A stretch of DNA of 64,000 nt from Lunatimonas salinarum (GTDB taxonomy: Bacteria; Bacteroidota; Bacteroidia; Cytophagales; Cyclobacteriaceae). Of the stretch, positions 35,548 to 44,949 are shown piece by piece; the first letter of the stretch is position 1; every line of letters starts with the position of its first letter. The notes under the pieces were generated by a model, which saw nothing but the letters and a program-made list of their open reading frames with translations, did not search any database and was not told the DNA's origin. The translations under genes were made by a program, and so were the position numbers. Where the stretch lies: positions 90,886 through 154,885 of the forward strand of contig NZ_JACVCV010000014.1 of NCBI RefSeq assembly GCF_017811155.1, given 5' to 3'.

Positions 35548-36837
35548 ATGAAAAGAAAGCTATTTCAATCCCTAATTGACTGGAAAAACTCCCCCAATAG
35601 AAAACCCTTAGTTATACGAGGAGCTCGGCAGGTTGGTAAAACATGGTTGATGAAAGCTTTTGGTACAGAGCACTATGGGCAGGTTGCCTATGTGAATTTT
35701 GAAAGTAATCAGACAATGAGGCAGGTTTTTGAACAAGACTTTGATACAGAACGCTTGCTCATGGCCCTTCAGATCGAAACAGGAATAAAAATTAACTCAA
35801 GCGATACCTTATTGATTTTGGATGAGATTCAGGAATCCAAAGGTGCGTTAACATCCTTGAAATATTTTCAAGAAAATGCCCCATCTTACCATGTGATAGC
35901 AGCAGGTTCATTATTGGGAGTGGCGTTGCATCAGGAAACCTCTTTCCCTGTTGGAAAGGTAGAATTCATGGATCTCTATCCGCTGGACCTCGAAGAGTTT
36001 TTGGATGCTTTAGGGGAGGAATCATTAAACCGCCTTCTTCATACGCACCAATGGGACATGGTTAAGCCTTTTGCTCAAAAGCTAAAGGATCTACTCAAAC
36101 ACTATTTTTTCATAGGAGGAATGCCTGAGGCTGTTCAGACGTTTATTGATACAAAAGACCTAGTGCTAGTTAGATCTGTACAAACAAGAATCATGGAGGC
36201 CTATCAACAAGATTTTTCGAAACATGCCCCATTCGATATTGTGCCAAGGATACGGATGGTTTGGAATGCCATTCCTGCTCAACTCAGCAAAGAGAATAAA
36301 AAATTTATCTACGGTCAGGTCAAAAAAGGAGCTAGGGCCAAAGATTTCGAGATGGCATTGGCATGGTTGGTAGACTGTGGCCTGGTTCATCAGGTCAATC
36401 GGGTTTCAAAAGCAGGAATTCCATTGAAAGCTTATCAGGACTTTGGAGCCTTTAAGCTTTTTCTATTAGATATAGGCCTTTTGGGGGCTATGGTTGACTT
36501 GGATGCCAAAACAATTTTGGAAGGCAATCAATTTTTTGAAGAATTCAAAGGAGCCATTTCCGAACAGTTTGTTTTACAACAATTGGTGGCGCTGGGATTA
36601 GAACCAGCTTACTGGTCAGCCGACAGTGCCACCGCCGAGCTCGACTTCATCATTCAAGTCAAAGGAGAAATCATTCCCATCGAAGTGAAAGCTGAAGAAA
36701 ATTTGAAAGCAAAGAGTTTGAAAGTATTTGTGGAAAAATATAAAACGGTCACCAATATTCGCACATCCTTATCGGACTATAGGAAAGAAGACTGGTTAAT
36801 CAATATTCCATTATATGGTATTCATACGATAGTTTAA
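35548..36837 (+). CDS. AAA ATPase with DUF4143 domain
   Basis: A 429-residue protein. The AAA_14 domain has Walker A GARQVGKT (25-32) and Walker B LLILDEIQ (about 88-95). It is followed by a helical region and a C-terminal DUF4143 domain with the nuclease-like motif ELDFIIQVKGEIIPIEVKA (PD-(D/E)xK-type D...ExK residues). These proteins are abundant, often horizontally acquired and of unknown role; defence or toxin-like functions have been proposed for relatives. The three 32-bp-spaced repeats lie directly upstream. It belongs to a different subfamily from the nearby pseudogene. Confidence 0.85.
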   Translation: MKRKLFQSLIDWKNSPNRKPLVIRGARQVGKTWLMKAFGTEHYGQVAYVNFESNQTMRQVFEQDFDTERLLMALQIETGIKINSSDTLLILDEIQESKGALTSLKYFQENAPSYHVIAAGSLLGVALHQETSFPVGKVEFMDLYPLDLEEFLDALGEESLNRLLHTHQWDMVKPFAQKLKDLLKHYFFIGGMPEAVQTFIDTKDLVLVRSVQTRIMEAYQQDFSKHAPFDIVPRIRMVWNAIPAQLSKENKKFIYGQVKKGARAKDFEMALAWLVDCGLVHQVNRVSKAGIPLKAYQDFGAFKLFLLDIGLLGAMVDLDAKTILEGNQFFEEFKGAISEQFVLQQLVALGLEPAYWSADSATAELDFIIQVKGEIIPIEVKAEENLKAKSLKVFVEKYKTVTNIRTSLSDYRKEDWLINIPLYGIHTIV

Positions 36838-36971
36838 CCATTTACGGTAGGGGAAATCTGTTTAATAAGGGGTTTAATAGAGTTTGAAAAAGCCTAATTC
36901 ATTCTTCATTTGCTGTAGCGGTATTGCATGCTTGCGAAATATAGCGCAAAAGAAGTGATTTTCATAAGTCA

Positions 36972-38195
36972 CTATTTTTGGGTGTACACCATCAATACAG
37001 GGTTTTCCGAATCCTTGGCGGCAAGTACCGTGGTAGTGAAATTTAGCCCCTGGTTTTTGGCCCAGGTTTCGAATTCAGCCCTACCCATGGCTTCCTTTTT
37101 CTCCAATAGTTCTTTATAAAGGGTTTTGCCCGGAACCTTTAGTCCGATCTTTCTAGGTGTAAAATTGTAAGCGAATCCCTCGGGATCGTAGCCGCCATCT
37201 ATATCGTTAAGCAACCTGCCCTTGATTACATGAGATTTCTGGTTTTCACGGTCGAAGAATAAACTATAGCCCTTATTTTCGTAGGTCAAGACGGTGTAAA
37301 GTTGTTTTTCTGTTAGAAAGTACCGACTATAAAAATACATTTTTGTTTGATTATTTAGGAAGTCTAGCCTTTGCATTATATCATCCATATTCTTTAAGTC
37401 ATCTGGGTTTTGGCCGTATTTTCCAAAGTCAAACGCAAGTTTGGGAATAAAATGTCCGTCTTCGACCTGATAGATCGTGTCCCAGAAGGTCATTCCATAG
37501 TAGAGGTGGTCCTGACTTTTCTTAAAATAATCTCTTCCGGAATCTTCAAAATAAAACCTTTCGGGATCGTAAGGGAAATAGTTCATCTCATCCTGTAGTG
37601 ATTTGTCGAAACTTTTGACAAAATACCCATCAGGTTCTCGGGTGGGAGTGTACAGGTAATAGCGTTGGTCATGGTCTGAAAAAACACCCGGACCAAGCCG
37701 TTCACGAAACGACAACTCACGAAGAAATTCGCCATCCAAATTAAACCACATTATTTTACGGGGGAATACGCCGAGTAGGACTAGTTCCCCGTCTACAAAG
37801 GCCGCGGCATCAAAGTCCAAGTATTCACCCGGGCCTTCCCCATAGGCCTTTATTCTTGCTAGATATTTTCCAGATTTATCGAAAATTTGAATACACTTAC
37901 ATCCGAAAATGTCCAGTGTGAAAATTCTGTTTTGATAAAAATGTATCTCCTGCAAACCCGAAGTCAGATGTGCCTCATCCTCCTTATCCTCCAGCCAGAT
38001 ATACTCTATATGGGGTTCAAAAAACTCCGACAACTTCCCGCTTCGGGATTGCGAAAGATCCACAGAAATAATTTCCAAGCCGGATTTAGATTTAGTTTCC
38101 TCCTTACAGCCTGCGGTTAAGAAAAGAGAAAGCACGCCAATAGACCAACAATGATTTAGACGCACTGTCTGAGAAAGGAATCGTCGGATTGTCAT
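36972..38195 (-). CDS. 6-bladed beta-propeller lipoprotein
   Basis: A protein of about 407 residues. An N-terminal signal with lipobox LTAGC (Cys30) is followed by repeated propeller strands such as FYQNRIFTLDIFGCKCIQIF and FDKSGKYLARIKAYGEGPGEY, typical of the Bacteroidota 6-bladed-propeller family. The function is unknown. The start chosen is the ATG at 38195; the upstream ATG at 38231 adds 12 residues. A truncated tail of a second such gene lies at 39678-39775. Confidence 0.8.
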   Translation of the reverse strand: MTIRRFLSQTVRLNHCWSIGVLSLFLTAGCKEETKSKSGLEIISVDLSQSRSGKLSEFFEPHIEYIWLEDKEDEAHLTSGLQEIHFYQNRIFTLDIFGCKCIQIFDKSGKYLARIKAYGEGPGEYLDFDAAAFVDGELVLLGVFPRKIMWFNLDGEFLRELSFRERLGPGVFSDHDQRYYLYTPTREPDGYFVKSFDKSLQDEMNYFPYDPERFYFEDSGRDYFKKSQDHLYYGMTFWDTIYQVEDGHFIPKLAFDFGKYGQNPDDLKNMDDIMQRLDFLNNQTKMYFYSRYFLTEKQLYTVLTYENKGYSLFFDRENQKSHVIKGRLLNDIDGGYDPEGFAYNFTPRKIGLKVPGKTLYKELLEKKEAMGRAEFETWAKNQGLNFTTTVLAAKDSENPVLMVYTQK

Positions 38196-38487
38196 TGGCG
38201 TATTTCGATTTATAGGTAAAGAATCTGGCATAGTTGGAATAAAAATGATTAACCCGAAGCAATTTAATTAATTTTTTCGTTTTCATAAAGTGCTGGAAAA
38301 GAATGTCGTTCCTTTTCAAACAGTCGAAGCAGATTTTAAGAGTTTGACCGGATTGAGAGAATTTTTTCAGGATTCTCGGGTGGTTGGGATTAGCGACGCA
38401 ACGCACGGTCTGCGTGTTTTTTTAAATTAAAATTTTAATAGGTTTCTACATTTTAATTTTTAACTTTATAGTTTAAAATTTGATGGT

Positions 38488-39681
38488 ATGATAAAATATA
38501 GCTACATAATTCTACTTTTTGCAATTCTTCTTGCATGCGGCAGTGAAAACAGGTTGGAAAGTATCGGTGGTAGCAGTTCGCTGGATTATTCGTTGGATAC
38601 TGTCATGATAGATCCCGGTGATGAAATATTGTTCGTGTCGGGGCGGCTATCCCAATCTGACCTTTCACCGGACCGTAAATACCTATACAACTTCAATCAA
38701 CATGACCATACGTTTGAACAGATTGATCTGGATGAATTGAAACTGGTCAGGAAATACCCTTTTGAGAAGGAAGGGCCAAATGGCATTGGAGAGTTTTTCC
38801 GGTCTTTTTTCCTCTTGGACAACGACCATTTGATGGTACTCAGTTTCCCAAATCCGGGCATTTTTGACTTAAGTGGTAAGAAACTGCACGAACTGGATTT
38901 TAAAAATTTTGGCACGGGTGACGATGGGATACAAGATGGAGAATTCTTTAGTATTTCAACGACCCATCCCAACAAAGAGAACCAGTACCTGGGATTTGTT
39001 CGAAACTTTGAGAAGAAATCAACCGAGCTTATGCGGGTTGACCTAAATGAGGGTGTAGCAAAAAGGATTTCCGTTCCGCAATATGATAACCTCAAGAAGT
39101 TCGAATTGCTGTTTTCTGATGGCAAAAGTTTTATGGTATCCGGGCCTCAATCTTATTTGATCCAGGCACGCGAAAAAATATTACTGGGTAGCAACTTCGC
39201 AAACGAAATTTACCAGTACCTACCCGAATCAGACAGCCTGGTAGTGAAATCATATCAAAGCAAACTTACTGATAACGAAAAAACTGAACCCAATTCTATT
39301 GAGTTCGAGACCCAGGAGGCCTTTTGGGAAGCAGTTCAACAAGTAAAGGAACAAATAAGTTTTTCACCACCTGTCTGGGACGATCTACACCGTGTATATT
39401 ATAGGTTTTCCCATAAAGAGGTATTTGAAGCTGCACCCTCGGAAGCCTTTCAATTCCCAACCGCCACCAAAGCTGAGGTTTTCCTGACTGTCTTTGACGA
39501 AAACCTGGAGATGCTGGCGGAATCCAAGATAGCTGGCATAACGATGCCACCTCAGAAACACTTTGTAAAAGACGGAAAGATATGGATGTTTGTGAACGTG
39601 GAGGACGAGATAGGCTTTGTCAGATTGGCTATAGACCTTGGAATAGAGCCATTACCCTCCGATGGAATACAGCGAAATTAA
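38488..39681 (+). CDS. DUF4221-type lipoprotein, paralogue A
   Basis: A 397-residue lipoprotein with lipobox ILLAC (Cys17). It shares the family segments DTVMIDPGDEILFVSGRLS, HDHTFEQIDLDEL and PFEKEGPNGIG, and the C-terminal HFVKDGKIWMFVNVEDE. Predicted strands suggest a propeller. The function is unknown. Two paralogues lie at 61.1 and 62.4 kb. It sits between a complete propeller gene and the remnant of another, both on the opposite strand, and its stop overlaps that of the remnant. Confidence 0.8.
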   Translation: MIKYSYIILLFAILLACGSENRLESIGGSSSLDYSLDTVMIDPGDEILFVSGRLSQSDLSPDRKYLYNFNQHDHTFEQIDLDELKLVRKYPFEKEGPNGIGEFFRSFFLLDNDHLMVLSFPNPGIFDLSGKKLHELDFKNFGTGDDGIQDGEFFSISTTHPNKENQYLGFVRNFEKKSTELMRVDLNEGVAKRISVPQYDNLKKFELLFSDGKSFMVSGPQSYLIQAREKILLGSNFANEIYQYLPESDSLVVKSYQSKLTDNEKTEPNSIEFETQEAFWEAVQQVKEQISFSPPVWDDLHRVYYRFSHKEVFEAAPSEAFQFPTATKAEVFLTVFDENLEMLAESKIAGITMPPQKHFVKDGKIWMFVNVEDEIGFVRLAIDLGIEPLPSDGIQRN

Positions 39682-39775
39682 TGCTTCATAGTATACACAA
39701 TCAGCACGGGGTTTTCTGATTCCCGTGCTTCAGTCGCTATAGCTGCGAAATTTTTACCATTGGTGTTGATCCAGT
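39678..39775 (-). pseudogene. C-terminal fragment of a second 6-bladed-propeller gene
   Basis: The minus-strand frame encodes 32 residues with ESENPVLIVYTMKH before a stop. It aligns with the last residues of the complete propeller protein (DSENPVLMVYTQK), and the preceding residues NWINTNGKNF align with TWAKNQGLNF. The homology ends at 39775, two bases before the stop codon of the adjacent esterase gene. This places a recombination junction there. Confidence 0.75.
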
Positions 39776-39776
39776 T

Positions 39777-42227
39777 TTACTTCTCAGATGGCAAACTCCA
39801 GTCATTTTGATAGAACCCGGTAGCCTTAATTGCATCAACCCCTTTTATCGGAAGATCAGCAGTAAAGATCACATAGTCGGGAAAGCCGCTTCCGCCTGCA
39901 AAATACTGGTTGGCATTAGCGGTACGCAGGCCCTTTAGACCCGTGCCTGTAACAACCGCAATGGAATGGGTGTCATTGTCTTTTCGGGGTACCATAAAAT
40001 AGGCCCCCAAATCATCCTGACTTATCACTTCGCTTCCCAAGGCGACAGCACTTCGTGTTACTTGAATGGGACTGTGGTCAAGGAGGGGTTTCCAAGCCCG
40101 GTTGGTGTCGGAATTGCCATAGATTATAATTCCACGATCAGCGTATTTTCCCAAATCAAACTCCCTGTCCGAAACCATATCAACGGCCCCATTTCCCCGG
40201 TAGTACCACATTTCCGCGTCAAAACGGGCCTTGTTGAAAGCCCAGTCGTTTTCGGCTTTATTGCCAGAGGTGCCGTAGACATACACCATCCGATTGTTAA
40301 AAGGCTCTTTGAAGGTGCCGTTTCGCACTGTGCCTTTGTCTGAAAGGTTGGGGGCTTCGCTGATCTCCCATTTACCTGCTGAATTTTTCAGGTAGAGCAT
40401 ACCGGAGCCGTCGTTTTTCCAAGTTATCTCGGGCTGGTTGTCCAAGGAAAGGGTTATTTCCACCCCTTTCGCAAAGGAGGAGGTTTCCAGTCCAAGGTAT
40501 CGGATGTTGTCAGTGCTGCCACTGATGGATTGCGATGTTAAGCTTCGGGATAGGCTTACACGGGAATAATTCAAGGGTTCTGCCTGTTGCAAAATATGTA
40601 CCCAGCGGCTTTTGGAAGAAACGGCCGTGTTTGCGGTTGAAAATTCAACTCGGTGGACCAACGTGTCGTGAGGGGTTTCGTGCCATTCGAAATAGTCAAA
40701 CAGCGGCTTCCAGTCCACACTTTCATCCCCAAACCAATGGCTGCCTCCTGGATATTCGTAGTAGCTGAAGTCCGGATGAAATTCGGCCAATATGCCCCGC
40801 ATTTGTCGTGCATAGTCCACGGATACCACCCGGTCGCTGTCTCCGTGATGAATATAAACTCCTGCTGCTTTGTAGTTTTTGGCCAGTTGGATGGCGTTGC
40901 TTGGATTGCTGGCACGGAGTAGGGTTTTTTCAACTTCATTATCCGAATCTTCCGGAATTTTACCGTCCGCAGATCCATATCCCATAAGTGTGGGATATCC
41001 CGCACAAGGTGCAATAGCTGCCCATTGTCCGGCAAAAGTTGCTCCCAAATACCAAGTGCCGTGCCCTCCCATGGAGTGGCCCGTCAGATAAATACGGGCT
41101 GGATCCGGTCTGAATTTTTGCTTGGCGATTTCCAACACCTCCATGGCATCCAGTCGTCCCCAGTCTTCCCAGTTAAATCCTCTCGGTCGACGGTTAGTTG
41201 GGGCTACCAACGTACCCCAGTCCTTGGGTTTATAGGCTCGTGCTTGTCCTATGGCTTCTACGCCCGCTCCATGTACCGATAAAAACAGCGCGGAACCTGC
41301 TTTGCTGCCTCCTACTTGGGGGGCCACACCATAGTATTGCACGCTGCCGTCGATTTCGCTGATAAAGGTTTGTTTGTAGTGTTCAGTGGCTTCTCTTCCG
41401 AACAAGGTGATTTGTTGGCTGTCGGCTTTTTTGTTGCCAAGGTGAAGGTTCAGGGTGGCGGTATATTCTCCTTTGGCGGAGACGCTAGTCGCGTTGATGT
41501 CAAAGCCAACTTTTCGGATGCTCATCGGGGGAATGCTGGGAAGGCTAGAGTTGGCTACGGTTCCGTTTAAGATCACCTCCATCTTTCCATCGGTGATGGT
41601 TTTTGAAGTGGCATTCACCACCACCACGGCTCCAATAAGCCGATCGTTGCCCATCTGCCCCAAGACGATGTCGGGAAGCGTGGCATCCGCTGTTTTTAAC
41701 AGAACGGGGCTGGCATCCAAAATTAACTCCGCCGATATGCCCGACCATAATCCGGTAAACCGCCCGAGGATTTCATTTTTGCCTTTTTCCAACTGTACAG
41801 GAAGGTAAAGCCAGCCATCTCCATAGATATCGCCCCCTCTGGGGACTCCGTTGACATAACACATGCCGGCACCGCTCATTCGCAGGAGAGCCGTTTGTTT
41901 TTTGGGCGATTCATAGGTGAGGTAAAGATAGCCGGCACGAAGCCTGCCCCGAAAACGACCGTTTTCATCGGTGCGCACGACTTGCCAGGTGTCTTCGGAT
42001 GAGGGCGAAATTTTGCCGTTTTCCGAAGGTGTCTGCAGGGTTCCGTTAGCCAGTTGGTAGGCCAACGGATCGGTGAAGATCACTTCCCGTCCATAGCGGT
42101 GCTGGTTTTGGATGGCGAGGCCTTCGGTAAAAACATGGGTGCTTTGCGCCTGCGTGTAGGGAGTCTGCGCTCCAAAAAAGACGGTAACAATCAAAAATAG
42201 GCACATAAATCTGAATCCTTCGTTCAT
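39777..42227 (-). CDS. Large exported alpha/beta-hydrolase (S9-like esterase/peptidase)
   Basis: An 816-residue protein. After a signal peptide (about 1-28, ending TQAQ) come about 270 residues of beta-sandwich-like sequence. A hydrolase core follows with nucleophile Ser385 in TGHSMGGHGTW, an acid in YIHHGDSDRVV and His in PGGSHWFGDE. About 250 C-terminal residues have no recognised motif. Such multi-domain proteins act on polysaccharide esters or peptides in the periplasm; the substrate is unknown. It is divergent from the glycosidase-like gene, and a joint role in glycan breakdown is inferred. Confidence 0.78.
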   Translation of the reverse strand: MNEGFRFMCLFLIVTVFFGAQTPYTQAQSTHVFTEGLAIQNQHRYGREVIFTDPLAYQLANGTLQTPSENGKISPSSEDTWQVVRTDENGRFRGRLRAGYLYLTYESPKKQTALLRMSGAGMCYVNGVPRGGDIYGDGWLYLPVQLEKGKNEILGRFTGLWSGISAELILDASPVLLKTADATLPDIVLGQMGNDRLIGAVVVVNATSKTITDGKMEVILNGTVANSSLPSIPPMSIRKVGFDINATSVSAKGEYTATLNLHLGNKKADSQQITLFGREATEHYKQTFISEIDGSVQYYGVAPQVGGSKAGSALFLSVHGAGVEAIGQARAYKPKDWGTLVAPTNRRPRGFNWEDWGRLDAMEVLEIAKQKFRPDPARIYLTGHSMGGHGTWYLGATFAGQWAAIAPCAGYPTLMGYGSADGKIPEDSDNEVEKTLLRASNPSNAIQLAKNYKAAGVYIHHGDSDRVVSVDYARQMRGILAEFHPDFSYYEYPGGSHWFGDESVDWKPLFDYFEWHETPHDTLVHRVEFSTANTAVSSKSRWVHILQQAEPLNYSRVSLSRSLTSQSISGSTDNIRYLGLETSSFAKGVEITLSLDNQPEITWKNDGSGMLYLKNSAGKWEISEAPNLSDKGTVRNGTFKEPFNNRMVYVYGTSGNKAENDWAFNKARFDAEMWYYRGNGAVDMVSDREFDLGKYADRGIIIYGNSDTNRAWKPLLDHSPIQVTRSAVALGSEVISQDDLGAYFMVPRKDNDTHSIAVVTGTGLKGLRTANANQYFAGGSGFPDYVIFTADLPIKGVDAIKATGFYQNDWSLPSEK

Positions 42228-42516
42228 AAGTAGGTTGGTTTGACATGTAATGGGTGCAAGGTATTTATTATGTTGCGTAACGGAAAGGCAAAAGACTTGG
42301 ACGGCTTAAACTTATCCAAGCTTCATCGGCGAAAGCCTAGAAAATGATTTATCGCCCCATTTTTTAAAGCCAAAAGCAAAGTAGCAGGTAGATTATAGAA
42401 TGGATCGATTTGGGAAATCCGCTGAATGTTTCGTCCTTACCCGGCACGAGTTGCCCTCTGCAATGGTCTTTTTGATGGAAAAGCCGTATTACCGAAGCCA
42501 ATCAATGCCCGTTGCT

Positions 42517-44940
42517 ATGAGAAATTTATACCAATTCCTGCTTGTTTTTCTGGTACTGTCCGCTTCCTTTCCGGTGATTGGGGCGGTGGATTTGACCGAT
42601 GCTGTCGTGGTCTTGCCTCGGCAAAGCAGTTCGAGGCTGTCCTTTTTTGGGGAAGTACTGCGGGAGGAAGTGCTTAAGCGCTCCGGAAAAGGGTTGAGCC
42701 TACAGGAAAGGCCTTCTGCTCCAGGTCGATCAGCCATCGTGTTGGCAATACGGGGCGAAGGGGATAAACTGCCGGCTGCCTACCGACCCGTAATCGATGC
42801 GACACCGATTTTGTCTTCGGAAGGCTATAGCCTTCAAATAGATTCCAAAAACCGCATCGTGTACATCGTCGGGGCAGACGAGCGGGGCGTCCTGTACGGG
42901 ATAGGTCGGTTTTTGCGAAAAATGCATTGGGCGGATGGCCTATTGGAGGTTCCCGAATCAGTCGCAGCGGCTTCATCTCCTACCTATCCCATTCGCGGAC
43001 ATCAGCTTGGCTACCGACCAAAAACCAATTCCTACGATGCGTTTTCGGTAGCCATGTTTGAGCAATACATCCGGGAATTGGCCTTGTTTGGATCCAACAG
43101 CATAGAGATCGTTCCGCCGAGGACGGACGATGACTTCAGCAGCCGCCAAATGCAGCTTCCTGCCATTGAGATGATCGGGCATCAGTCCCGTGTTGCAGAC
43201 CAATTTGATATGGACGTCTGGATGTGGTATCCCAATATGGGAGAGGACTACGCCCATCCCGACTCCTTGGAGGTGGAATTACGGGAACGCCACGAGGTTT
43301 TTTCCTCCGTGCCACGCCTTGATCACCTGTTTGTACCGGGCGGGGATCCCGGGGAGCTGGAGCCGGACGAACTCTTTTGGTGGCTGGAGGAGTCTGCCAA
43401 GGTGCTTCGGAAATACCATCCAAACGCAAAGGTTTGGGTTTCTCCTCAGGTATTTCGCCCAACCCAAGCTTGGTTCGACCGATTCTTTTACCATGTCAAT
43501 CAGGAATACGAGTGGCTGGGGGGCGTAGTGTTTGGTCCGTGGGTAAAGATACCCTTACCGGAGCTTCGACAGCTGGTAAATCCCGGCATACCCATCCGTC
43601 GGTATCCGGATATTACCCATAGCCTGAGTTCCCAATACCCCATTCCCGAGTGGGACCTGGCACTGTCCATGACCTTGGGAAGAGAGTGCATCAATCCCAG
43701 GCCGGAAGATCAAAAGGCGATTCACAATGCACTGGCACGCTATGCGGATGGCAGTTTGAGCTACTCAGAGGGAACGAATGATGATGTGAATAAATTTATT
43801 TGGACCGACCAGGATTGGGATCCGGATGTTCCGGTGGTGGAAACCCTTCGGGATTATGCGCGCTTCTTTTTTGGTCCGGAGTGGGTAGAAGGTGTGGCCC
43901 AAGGCTTGTTGTTGCAGGAAGAGAATTTGCGTGGTTCTCTGCTTACCAATATGCTGGTGCCGGTGACCCTGCAGGTGTGGCAGGAAATGGAGAAACGGGC
44001 AGATTCGGCACAGATGGGCAATTTTCGATTTCAGATGGGTCTGATCAGGGCGTATTACGACGCCTATGTGCAGCGTAAACTTGCCCTTCAAATGGCCGCT
44101 GAACACAAGGCAAGGGACTTCATGCGCCAGGCCTTGGAGGAAGGTGAGTTGGCCGGGCTTTCCCAAGCGTTAGCTGTTTTGGAGCAAAGTTTGACCGAGG
44201 AGCCGGCTGCCCAGTGGCGGGCCCGTTGTTTGGAACTCGCGGACGCTCTCTACGAAAGTATTGGTGCCCAACTGACCATCGATCCGCACGGAGCGGCATC
44301 GGGACGGGGGAATTTCATTGATAATTTGGATGCCGTCCTCAACGATGCTCCTTGGTTGATGGATAATTTGCGGGCTATTATGGAATTGGGAGAGGGTGGC
44401 GATTGGCAAGGTGCCCTTCACGCCGTTGTGAACAGAACCAATCCGGGGCCGGGTGGTTTTTACGACAACTTTGGCCATCCAAAAAGTTGGAAGCGGGTAG
44501 TTTTTGACAAATCGTTGGAGGAGGATCCAGGAAGTTTATATCGGCCCAGGATTAGTTTTGGGGTTGGGTTAATTGGTGTGGAATGGGTGCATGAGGTGAA
44601 AGCAGTGGGATTTGAAGGTTCTTCTGCACCGCAGGCATGGATGATGCAGGTAAATACCCTGTATGATACGCCGCTTAAGATCCGATACGATCAGCTCAAT
44701 CCCGATCTCGAATATACACTTCGTGTGGCTTACACAGGTAGATTTAGGTCAAGGATGAGACTGGAAGTGGATGGAGGGCTGGAGATCCACGATTTTATTC
44801 AAACGGGCCATCAGCCGATACATGAATTTGACCTACCTAAAGAGGCTTATCGGGACGGGGAGATTACCTTTCGTTGGACCTGTGGAGAGGGGGAACGCGG
44901 CTCTCAAGTCGCGGAGCTTTGGTTGATGGTAAAGCCTTAA
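42517..44940 (+). CDS. Exported glycoside-hydrolase-like protein with GH20-type N-terminal domain
   Basis: A protein of about 807 residues. A signal peptide (MRNLYQFLLVFLVLSASFPVIG) is followed by a zincin-like GH20b/GH67-type N-terminal domain (SSEGYSLQI, IVGADERGVLYGIGRFLR). A TIM-barrel-like region comes next (YPIRGHQLGYRPKTNSYDAF, FVPGGDPGE, VWVSPQVF), then a helical region and a C-terminal beta domain. This layout fits hexosaminidase or glucuronidase relatives; the exact GH family and catalytic residues are not clear. The start was chosen for the signal peptide; an upstream in-frame ATG at 42400 gives an unlikely N-terminus. Confidence 0.68.
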   Translation: MRNLYQFLLVFLVLSASFPVIGAVDLTDAVVVLPRQSSSRLSFFGEVLREEVLKRSGKGLSLQERPSAPGRSAIVLAIRGEGDKLPAAYRPVIDATPILSSEGYSLQIDSKNRIVYIVGADERGVLYGIGRFLRKMHWADGLLEVPESVAAASSPTYPIRGHQLGYRPKTNSYDAFSVAMFEQYIRELALFGSNSIEIVPPRTDDDFSSRQMQLPAIEMIGHQSRVADQFDMDVWMWYPNMGEDYAHPDSLEVELRERHEVFSSVPRLDHLFVPGGDPGELEPDELFWWLEESAKVLRKYHPNAKVWVSPQVFRPTQAWFDRFFYHVNQEYEWLGGVVFGPWVKIPLPELRQLVNPGIPIRRYPDITHSLSSQYPIPEWDLALSMTLGRECINPRPEDQKAIHNALARYADGSLSYSEGTNDDVNKFIWTDQDWDPDVPVVETLRDYARFFFGPEWVEGVAQGLLLQEENLRGSLLTNMLVPVTLQVWQEMEKRADSAQMGNFRFQMGLIRAYYDAYVQRKLALQMAAEHKARDFMRQALEEGELAGLSQALAVLEQSLTEEPAAQWRARCLELADALYESIGAQLTIDPHGAASGRGNFIDNLDAVLNDAPWLMDNLRAIMELGEGGDWQGALHAVVNRTNPGPGGFYDNFGHPKSWKRVVFDKSLEEDPGSLYRPRISFGVGLIGVEWVHEVKAVGFEGSSAPQAWMMQVNTLYDTPLKIRYDQLNPDLEYTLRVAYTGRFRSRMRLEVDGGLEIHDFIQTGHQPIHEFDLPKEAYRDGEITFRWTCGEGERGSQVAELWLMVKP

Positions 44941-44949
44941 GGGGCGGTT

